From: Panaeolus papilionaceus
Lineage: Eukaryota > Basidiomycota > Agaricomycetes > Agaricales
DNA length: 64,000 bases
Reading direction: 5' to 3'
Assembly: GCA_015501605.1 (NCBI GenBank)
Contig: JADNRZ010000008.1
Coordinates: 1,426,001-1,490,000 of the forward strand
Numbering within the stretch: position 1 is the stretch's first letter; each line of letters begins with the position of its first letter. The notes under the pieces were generated by a model. It had not been told where the DNA came from, ran no database searches, and saw only the letters and a list, made by a program, of their open reading frames with translations. The translations under genes were made by a program, and so were the position numbers. Positions 56,355 through 64,000 of the stretch are shown piece by piece.

Positions 56355-57057
56355 AGCACGAAGGATTAGGTGCCCAGGTTAGAAAGCCAAAGGTAGCCCT
56401 AGATAAAGAAAGATAAAGGAAGACCTCTGACCCAGTCGCCGTGAATAACAGATATGTTGAGATTGTTCAAAATGATGTGATGCTGGATGATGTATGCACA
56501 TGAGAACAGTTCGTCAAATGGTAGTTCTCTTATTTTTGGACTGGAAAAAGATGTTTGAAATTCTCCGAGTTGCGGCCCATAGTCCCTGTAGTCAGATCAG
56601 GAATTGCTGATGTGGCATGATACCTGATAATGTCGACTGCGGGGAAGATGGCAAGCGCTCTCAAACGCCGTCTCTATCTCCAACGGAGAGGGTTATTTCA
56701 GTGTATAAAACTGAATCTGGCAAGACCATGTGTCAGTGGGGTAGGAGGTGACGTGACAACCTAGTATCGGTAAACGTACCGGGCACCCAGCGCTTCGCCC
56801 ATCAGTCGAGTTCTCGGAACCAAAACTGACAGCTCAGAGCTGGTTAGGTAGGAGCCGTTGTTTTCACTGCAAAGTTGCAAAAATTCAATAGGGGTATTTT
56901 TAGCAAACCGTGTGTATCGATACCTAACCAGCGGTCATAAGAGGAAGATTTGAAGATTTTATTACCCATTGATGATCCGTCTCAGTGACGAGACCCCAGC
57001 TTAAGTTGCCTCAAACTTGAATCTCGTCCTGGTATTCCCTGACTTGTACTAGACCAC
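56355..57057. promoter_or_regulatory. Divergent promoter of the chitinase and the secreted-protein gene
   Basis: About 700 bp separate two outward-facing start codons (56354 minus, 57058 plus). The region is AT-rich near 56880-56960 and contains no coding frame of note. The arrangement would allow shared control of both genes. Confidence 0.5.
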
Positions 57058-57907
57058 ATGCGAGCGATAAATTGTGTTTTCTTCTTTATTTGCAGCCTCG
57101 TTGGAGTTGTGCGAGCCTACTCCATCCCTGGCGGTTATGAAAGGTGTGTGTGTTTCGAATGTTCCACTCAGCGAGCTCATCTGGAGTGTGTTGGTAAAAG
57201 GGTGATGTTCTACTATGCATACTTGATGGACTGTCAGCTCAACGGCGGGACTCCGAAGACGATCGCTGCAAAATGTAGCAAGTCTGCAACACCATGTACC
57301 TTTGACAACTTTCTGCGTTATATCATGAAGGAGGTAAGCTTTTTCGTGACCCGGCAACTTCAAAACACTCACTATTCGATTACAATAGCCCCCTGCGACA
57401 ATTGACATATTTTCTGACGCGTACCCGGCAATCCCTCCGCTGCAAGACACAGCCTTAGCCGTTATAGACAATAACCTTGCTGGAGCTGTCGACCCTAGCC
57501 ACGTCCATACGGACGCCGTCAAGAACGATGTGTACGAAAAACTGTTAAACAAAGTTTCAGACTTTGTCGCGGGCAAATACTTCAGCGACTCTTTACCTCA
57601 GGAACTGCGAGACGGTGGAAAGGAGGCCATGCAAAGGATCCTAGTTGCACGTAAGGAAGCTCAACACACGTCGTTTTTCAACAAGGCGCCAGGATCGGCC
57701 TACACACCTAAATACCAAGATCCGAAACCGACTCTGTATGGGATTGAATACTCGAAGATAGATCCTGCCGCAACGGTTGCGGCAAATCCAGGGTTGGACA
57801 GACAAACATTTGTTTCGCAGTGGAAGGCTCATATTGATGAGGGTCACCAAGGGAATATCGATGCGCTTACAAAACAGCTCGAGAATATCGATTACGCGTG
57901 CGGGTAG
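57058..57907 (+). CDS. Secreted protein of unknown function (264 residues), partner of the chitinase
   Basis: Two exons, 57058-57333 and 57389-57907, joined by a 55-nt intron (gtaagc...aatag) in frame. Residues 1-20 form a signal peptide (MRAINCVFFFICSLVGVVRA). A Cys-rich N-terminal part follows (ERCVCFECSTQRAHLECVG, DCQL, KCSKSATPC). The rest is a mixed charged region without Cys until the C-terminal end YACG (KNDVYEKLLNKVSDFVAG, TLYGIEYSKIDPAATV). I recognise no domain. Divergent transcription from the killer-type chitinase suggests co-regulation. In yeast killer systems a chitinase-like subunit helps deliver a separate small protein, so this could be a cargo, an inhibitor or an unrelated secreted effector. 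No activity can be read from the sequence. Confidence 0.72.
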
Positions 57908-59706
57908 GATGACTCTATGGTGGTTGGACAGGAATTCAGCAAAGTCGCGTTCTGCATCGGTTGTAGGTCCAGAACCGGAATAATGATACCTAATACGCCA
58001 GTATTTGTACTTCAATTAGCTTGCATTCATATAAACTTTTCTCTCCTACCTGACTGTTCTATCACTTCTCTCATAGTAGAGCAATGTTCGGATAGAGATG
58101 CCGTGCCAAATGGGTCGGCCTAAAGATTCAAGTCCTCTGCCACGCGTAGAGAAAAGGTGCAAGTAGCTTAATCTTCTCATCACCACCTGCATTGGATTCA
58201 TAGGTGTAATTGGCATCTCCACAGCTAGAGGAGGTGGCGTCAGTACAGCCTCTCTTTAAATACATAATCGCGTTACCTATGTCAAGCAGAGAGACGCTGA
58301 GGCAGGGCGAGGAGACCCCAAGCCTGACTCTCAACTTTCACCCCAAGCGAGACCGGGAATGGAACGAGGGATGAATGTGAATTGGACCCTGAAGAATGCC
58401 ACAACTGGGAGGACAGGTTTGAATGAGAGATGTGGAACCAGTTCGTAACGTTCGCGTGCACACGTGGCACCCTTTCATTATGATTAATGCTCTGCCCACT
58501 AACGACCAATGCAATGTTGACCCTGGATGCGGATGTGAACATGACCCCAAAAGCATATGCAGGTCGACAGTGTCAACATCATCGTTGAAATATAAGGGAT
58601 GGTGGATCGCGCAACTAGACCACAGGGGTCTAAGTCGATATTTGTATCCGCTTTGGGGTCAGTGTTGGGATGTTGGACATGATGGAGAGGGTAGAGAGGG
58701 TGGGTGTGAGGCCTCCTTCCACAGAGACAACAGACGCTAAGATATGCTAAAGAGCAGGGCGACGAATTTTGACCTGTCGAAGAGAGGAAGAAGCACACAT
58801 AACGTCTGAACATGGTAGTTATAGGAATTAGTTCATGAAATTGGATGAAGAATGTGCGAGGCATGCTCACCAGGTATCCTATAAAAGCGCAGTGGGTGGT
58901 ATGATATCGGACGACTCGTCCCCATCTGCAAGAAGTCAGCACACAACACATTCGGCACGGTGTCAAATTTCAATCCAGATCCAAGGATGATCTACTTTTC
59001 AGAACATATAATCTGGCACAGATGAGAGGCCGAAAGGGAGAAGTGAGAGCTTGGAAAGAATCTGGTAGGGTTAGGTGATGATTTCATAGATATCTAATCC
59101 GCGAATCATAGATTGTGGGCATTGTCCTACTTAAATACACAAAGAACGTTGGAGATCTGTGGGCAGAGTTAGATCAAGATAATGAAAACGAGAATTGTCG
59201 ACTCACATGTATTAAACATCATAATAAAAGAGACGGCACTGGTCTGGCTTACGCCAGAGTGACCGAACTATTTTCTATGTGTTGTCAACTCAACTACATC
59301 GTCAATCACATCCAAAGCACCTAATCCATGGAGAGTCTAATAATAGGAGGTAAGAAAAGAAGGATGGGCTAATGGAACTAGTTCACCTTGGGGCTATTGA
59401 TGCGAGTGAATCCGACTGTCCAAACGAGGCTCAGAAAGCGATCAAATTGAAAGAACGATTCTGAGGTTGAAGGGTTTGCACGTGATATAAAGGAGCCAGC
59501 CCTAAACAATCTTAATCTTCGAAAGTTTAAGCGGTGTTTTAGTTACGCACAAACGACCCAGAAGTTCAATATCGACCAAGTTTCCCAAGTGCCTCGTCTG
59601 CTCTAAAGCATGTCGGCACTGCTGTGCACGTTGTGGGTTGCAAGTGGGGAACATATAGTGTTGCCGCTGGTTCGCTCTGAGCGGGCTCCAACCGGAGCGG
59701 AGCGGA
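57908..59706. other. Gene-free stretch up to the inverted-repeat arm
   Basis: No gene or RNA was recognised over 1.8 kb. Frames at 58423-58740 (plus) and 58499-58966 (minus) lack motifs or splice support. Near 59690 a short GGAGCGGAGCGGAGG run lies next to the arm boundary. Confidence 0.4.
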
Positions 59707-59767
59707 GGTTTGTCTTTTTTTCAACGGATATCATTGACTTCATACACTTCCTCCCTCGTCCCGTCCT

Positions 59768-59945
59768 CGCCCCGCCGCCTCTTGTCTGTGAGCATGAGGC
59801 GGTTTGCTGGCTATCTGTGAGTAGTCAGCTGGGGGTGAGGGTTGTCCTTTTTTTGTTTCTCTTATCCTCCCCCGCCGCCTCTTGTCTGTGAGCACGAGGT
59901 GGTTTTGCTGGCTATCTGTGAGTAGTCGGCTAGGGTGAGGGTTGT
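59768..59945 (+). repeat. Two tandem about 74-bp promoter units upstream of ALDH copy 2
   Basis: Same two units as at 9646-9824, on the opposite strand (59768-59841 and 59871-59944), each with the CCGCCTC/GAGGCGG inverted pair. Confidence 0.75.
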
Positions 59946-60162
59946 TTCGTTCATGGTTGTAATTTAAAATTCCTCTTCGCTTTCTTTCTCACCCCGAGCA
60001 CGCTTTCCTATACTCTTCTGAAATTTTGATTAGCTCTTCGTCTACAGGCTCCCATACCAACACGCGAACTATGGACGCTCAGTGTCACTCTGTCCCCTCA
60101 CTCTCTCTCCTTGTATCCACCATGTACCGTATTCTAGCGTGAGCTACTCTCTGTGCTTCGCC

Positions 60163-61928
60163 ATGGAACCTCAGATCAGGAAGGAACCCAAGGGAACCGT
60201 CCTCATCATCGCGCCATTCAACTATCCGTCTGGTTGCTGCTTAGTCCATTGGTGCGTTCTTCAGTCCGGGCCCTGTCTGGTTTTTCCATGCAGACTCTGA
60301 TGAAAAATTCAAGGCCGGAGCGCTCGCAGCTGGAAACACTGATCTCCTTAAACCTTCCGAGTCGACCCCTGCTAAAAGTGCTCTTCTCGCTGAGGTTGTT
60401 GCCAAATACCTCGACAAGGATGTTGTCAGAGTCATTAAATGGCGCTATTCCAGAGACTACCAAGGTATGTGAATGACGTCCTTCTTACCTAAAAAGTGGC
60501 GCTAACGTTGGCAAGATTGTAGCCGCCGCTGCCAAACACCTTACTCCAGTTTTTTTGGAGCTAGGAGGTGCGTTTATATTGGCACCCAGATTCCATTCCT
60601 GGAATCCTCGTTGATCATTTTGACCAAATGGGTTCATAGGCAAATCCCCTGTCATCGTCGACTCGACATGCGACCTTAAGACCACCGCTAAGCGTCTTCT
60701 CTGGGGAAAGACAGTCAACGCAGGCCAGACTTGCGTTGCTCCTGACTACGTTCTTGTACCACGCGAGTTCCAGGATACCCTCGTCAATGCACTGAAAGAA
60801 GTGTATGTACTTCCGTTGTCCGCAGACTACTGAACTAATTTTGAATCTAGTTACGAAGAATTCTACCCCGATGCTTCTCTTCGTGCTGGCGCACCTGAAG
60901 CTTACAGCCGCATTGTCACGCCTCAAGCTACTAACCGTATTGCGGGTTTGCTTGAAAATACGCAAGGAACCGTCGTTGTCGGTGGAGAGGTTGATAAGGC
61001 TAGCAAGTTCATTGCGCCTACTATTGTGAAGGATGTCAAGGCTACCGATTCTCTGATGAGCCAGTAAGTGACGCTTTTGCGTGGCCTGTGGGTTTAACCC
61101 ATCGGTAATTTAGGGAAATCTTCGGTCCTATTCTTCCCACTGTCCCAGTTGATGACATTGATGAGGCCATTAAATTCGTGAATGAGCAGTATATGATTTT
61201 CGATTTTGCATTTATCTGGGAGCGTGTCGCTAAATATTGTAAATAGTGACGATCCTCTTGCACTTTATGTCTTCTCTCAAGACTAAAGGTATGCCACCCC
61301 TGATCATCATCTCATTACCCAACTGACGACCTTTGAACGAAGTCTTCAACAAGACCCAGAGTAGCGCTGCTGTAGCCAATGAGGTCGTCATCCACACCGG
61401 AGCTGATGGACTTCCATTCGGTGGGGTTGGTCCCAGTGGATGTAAGTCGACCATTTCTATGTCAGAGACACGACAATATAGTAAATGCGGCTCTAGACGG
61501 AATGCACACTGGTATCTACAGCTTTGAGATGTTCACCCATTTACGCGCGTCCCTTGACTCTCCATCATGGTATGTGACTTTCTTCCCTCTATGACCAGAA
61601 TCATGAATTTGCTAACACCATCTTGTTTTAGGGTGGACGCCGTCCTCAAATTCAGATATCCCCCATACACTGTACGTCTCATTCGCATCTCGCTCATTAA
61701 AACAATGCCCCATACCTAACCCAACGTATACAGGAATCCAAGGCCAACGCCGCAATGCGCTTGCTAGGCAGCCTGCCTGCTCGCCCAACAGGGCCTCCTT
61801 CCGCGGCTGGACAAAAATGGTGGGGCAAATGGTTTATTGTGGCATTCGCCATTGCTATTGCGGGTGTGCAACCATCTCGCCATTGTCGATGCTCGTTATT
61901 CATATGCCCAACAATATTCCGCGTCTGA
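60163..61928 (+). pseudogene. Aldehyde dehydrogenase pseudogene (copy 2)
   Basis: Same N-terminally truncated class-3-type ALDH as copy 1, starting [11 protein letters not shown] at 60163. Compared with copy 1 it has a one-base deletion in NYP-VW (near 60228), an inserted A in VVNGA (near 60437), loss of about 175 bp around the LLELQWDH exon and its splice sites (near 60493), and a 14-bp deletion in [10 protein letters not shown] (near 61283). The catalytic Cys exon ([10 protein letters not shown]) and GPSG/SLDSPSW exons are still readable. The stop is at 61926-61928. Not functional as read. Confidence 0.85.
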
Positions 61929-62395
61929 GCCAGCCGCACTACTCTCAGACGCTCGGTGCTGGCCTCGGTGGCTCACATCCGACGCCTACATGCACTCTCT
62001 GCCTGGATCACGCCAATCTCTTCCGTCTATGTCGCCCAATCTGTCCTTGGATATGCGAAGTCCTGGATGGCATAACCTTCCCGCTCTTCCGGAAAACCCT
62101 TCAAATTCTCCCCCCTCTTTCGATGCTGTGGCCAACAGCCATCGTGTGCCTCAGCTCCATGTGCCTTTGCAGCAACACCAATACCAGCAGCACCAGCAGC
62201 AACTCAGCCCCCACAACTGCAACAACATGAAGCTGTTGATGAACAGCTCCGAGCCAGGAGTAATCAATCGAATATGAACACTCAACATCGCCAACCCAGC
62301 CAGGATCCCACATATGGTCCAGATAGTGGCCTTAGGCTCAACAACGGTCAGAACGGGAACCAGAACGGGAACTGGTATGGATGAGAAAAGAGTGT
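61837..62395 (+). other. Gln-rich reading frames downstream of ALDH copy 2
   Basis: Identical in translation to the minus-strand frames at 7016-7570, ending NGNQNGNWYG. Unassigned; see the left arm. Confidence 0.3.
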
Positions 62396-62626
62396 CATTG
62401 AGCGCCGCTTGAGCGTCTCAACGACTATAAGTCTCGCATGCGTCTTTTATCTTGTTTCTTCATCGACCTTTTGTGTTAAATACCTGTGTGGCAGTATAAC
62501 TTGGCGTTTTTATTTTGAATCTTAATATATATATTTTGTGATTTCACAGATTATCGTGTGTCATAGTATATCGATATGGATCAAATGACAACAAGCAGAG
62601 TGAGTCAATGATCATGATCTGGGCTC

Positions 62627-63143
62627 ATGCGCGCGTTGCAAAGAACTCAGTGCAAATCAATCCTCCACCCGCCCCCAACACCCCCAGAGGTCGCCAGAGG
62701 AAGGGGGATGTTGCCAGTTCTCAGCACGAGCCCTAACTCCGTAGGAATGGCGACCTAAATTTGACTGACAGCTGCCTACCGTCGCGAAAGCCTCTTAGGT
62801 AGGTTACTATCTACAGAATAATCGGACCTAAGGGGCATGGCGAATCCTTCCAGGGGTGCCATCGCGTATACACACTATTGTGTCTTCACTGCCTGCTGGA
62901 AGGAAACGAATAAGTGATTGCAGCTGTGCGCGCACACGCAGGCGCACTCTCCAAGCCCACGCTCCCTGCGGCTCTCCCACACTGTGCGCGGCAATCACAT
63001 GCACTTCACTTCAGGTTCGATAAACGCGCGGGCACAATTGTCGATTTGTGACAAACAATGGTGGTACAGAGACAGATTGAATTGATTCTAATCATGGTAT
63101 CAAGCTCTTGAAAAGTGAACCAATAATTTACAAATAATGATAA
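62627..63143. other. Intergenic region between the repeat arm and the protease gene
   Basis: Unique sequence, CG-rich in places (GTGCGCGCACACGCAGGCGC near 62925). No gene was seen. Confidence 0.35.
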
Positions 63144-64000
63144 CTATGCAAGGTGCTCAGCGCTAGCTGAGAAAGTGTTGCGTAAGAGATCGGCGTGTGG
63201 GTACTGAGCTTTGAGCTGCTCTACGAACCAATGGGCAGGTGTCCCATAGGTGACATGGCGTCCCGACGCCGTGCGTGAGCCAGAGTGGAGGACTGCCAGC
63301 ATACGACCATCACCAGTAAAAATCAGGGATCCAGAGTCCCCTTGTGCACTAAAATCAGGGAAGCCCCGTTTGTAGTTATAGACCGCGGCTTCAATTGTTG
63401 TTCGGCCATCTTCACCATGTACATATGCTTCGAGGCCTGCATATGTCCCAAAGGTGAAGTCTGTGGCGCTGCCGTCCTTTCCCACAATGTATGCAGGGTT
63501 CCCATTGCTATCGTAGCAATCAGGGTTCTGCATTAGGCTGCGTGGGACAACGCCCTCAATCCTCAGTTTATTATTACTGGGAAGGTTCAGGCGAGTTGAG
63601 TTGCGCTCGTCTGGCCAAAAGTACCTCTCGAGCTGTGCCGGAGTCCACCTGTTTCCTGTAGGAATCTTAATTAGATTGTGTGACAATGATTGACAAACGT
63701 CAGGACAAAACGCACCAATATGGACATAATTGCCTATGAAACTAGATTCGAATTTCTCAGCATCGAGCTCAACCGTCCCAATGTCAAGTGTGTATTTGAA
63801 GTTGTTATCCTCGGAAATTTTTGGGGCCCAATGTGTGTGGCCAATCTTCCGGGACTCCATGTCATCCCAATCTGCGGTCGTTCGCTCGAGAAAGCTCTTC
63901 AGCTCGTGGATGTGTTCCTTGTTTATCTTGATCTGTGCTCTGGCTCTCTCTACGTCCTCCTGTCGCTTTTTGGCTTGCTCCGTCTCCATTCCTACAAGCG
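63144..64000 (-). CDS. Trypsin-like (PA-clan) serine protease, N-terminus beyond right edge
   Basis: The minus-strand frame ends at 63144 (SASAEHLA). An intron near 63716-63658 joins GNYVHIG to NRWTPAQLERYFWPDE. Visible features are a charged N-terminal coil (KKRQEDVERARAQIKINKEH), GHTHWAPKIS, DIGTVELD (probable catalytic Asp region) and FSAQGDSGSLIF (catalytic Ser in GDSGS), followed by AVLHSGS and VTYGTPAHWFVEQLK. The His of the triad should lie upstream, outside the window. An ATG at 63989 is in frame, but family members usually start earlier, so the gene probably continues past 64000. Related basidiomycete proteins are poorly characterised. Confidence 0.7.
   Translation of the reverse strand, partial: LVGMETEQAKKRQEDVERARAQIKINKEHIHELKSFLERTTADWDDMESRKIGHTHWAPKISEDNNFKYTLDIGTVELDAEKFESSFIGNYVHIGAFCPDVCQSLSHNLIKIPTGNRWTPAQLERYFWPDERNSTRLNLPSNNKLRIEGVVPRSLMQNPDCYDSNGNPAYIVGKDGSATDFTFGTYAGLEAYVHGEDGRTTIEAAVYNYKRGFPDFSAQGDSGSLIFTGDGRMLAVLHSGSRTASGRHVTYGTPAHWFVEQLKAQYPHADLLRNTFSASAEHLA

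Larger units (their letters stand above)
59707..62626. repeat. Right arm of the 3-kb inverted repeat (partner 6760-9882)
   Basis: Reverse complement of the left arm, with several indels. It lacks about 175 bp near 60493 and 14 bp near 61283 that the left arm has. The outer about 1.3 kb (61.3-62.6 kb) is almost unchanged, while the ALDH 5' half has most of the damage. Confidence 0.93.

Noticed and set aside
58423..58966. Overlapping 105- and 155-residue frames on opposite strands
   Set aside because: No motif, splice continuity or composition typical of coding sequence.

Overview
The window looks like nuclear DNA of a mushroom-forming basidiomycete (Agaricomycetes). Genes are broken by many short GT...AG introns (about 40-100 nt). 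There is a FunK1-type fungal protein kinase, a P-loop GTPase and a GDSGS secreted-type protease of kinds typical of these fungi, and a U6 snRNA gene. Two conserved housekeeping genes anchor it: KRI1 (ribosome biogenesis, 27.9-30.8 kb) and acireductone dioxygenase (methionine salvage, 48.7-49.6 kb). The rest is accessory DNA, rich in duplications and decayed genes. The genus cannot be named from sequence reading alone.

Layout. 0-6.6 kb: an unidentified multi-exon gene leaving the left edge, a chimeric gene joining an Ndc10/Crypton-like DNA-binding region to an XPG/GEN1-like nuclease region, and an unidentified five-exon gene. 6.76-9.88 kb: left arm of a 3-kb inverted repeat carrying an N-terminally truncated aldehyde dehydrogenase. 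10-11.8 kb: a zinc-finger gene broken by a stop and a frameshift. 12.2-16.3 kb: a FunK1 kinase between two about 445-bp direct repeats. 16.6-22.1 kb: two divergent paralogues whose 5' halves form an 825-bp inverted repeat around a 37-bp spacer. 23.1-24.3 kb: a dead copy of the subtilase/ARD segment found again at 48.3-49.4 kb. 24.7-27.9 kb: a small gene and a coiled-coil gene with a decayed tail. 31-33 kb: a GTPase and a fragment of a paralogue. 33.5-39.9 kb: poorly coding DNA with an AlkB-homologue-6 relic and a coiled-coil gene. 40-44 kb: a tandem MYND-finger pair, one dead and one intact. 44.8 kb: U6. 46.5-48.5 kb: a subtilase pseudogene.

50.5-58 kb is the most distinctive region. It holds an intronless 532-residue protein with two related halves, a 1234-residue LysM/chitin-binding/GH18 chitinase with a hydrophobic C-terminus (the architecture of killer-toxin alpha/beta-type chitinases), and, divergently transcribed from the chitinase, a 264-residue secreted protein. 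The chitinase and secreted protein are the best candidate for an undescribed secreted system. 59.7-62.6 kb is the right arm of the 3-kb inverted repeat with a decayed aldehyde dehydrogenase copy, and a partial trypsin-like protease leaves the right edge.

Exon boundaries were set by hand from splice consensus and frame continuity. Duplications were seen by direct comparison of the sequence. Homology calls rest on recognised motifs; no database was searched.
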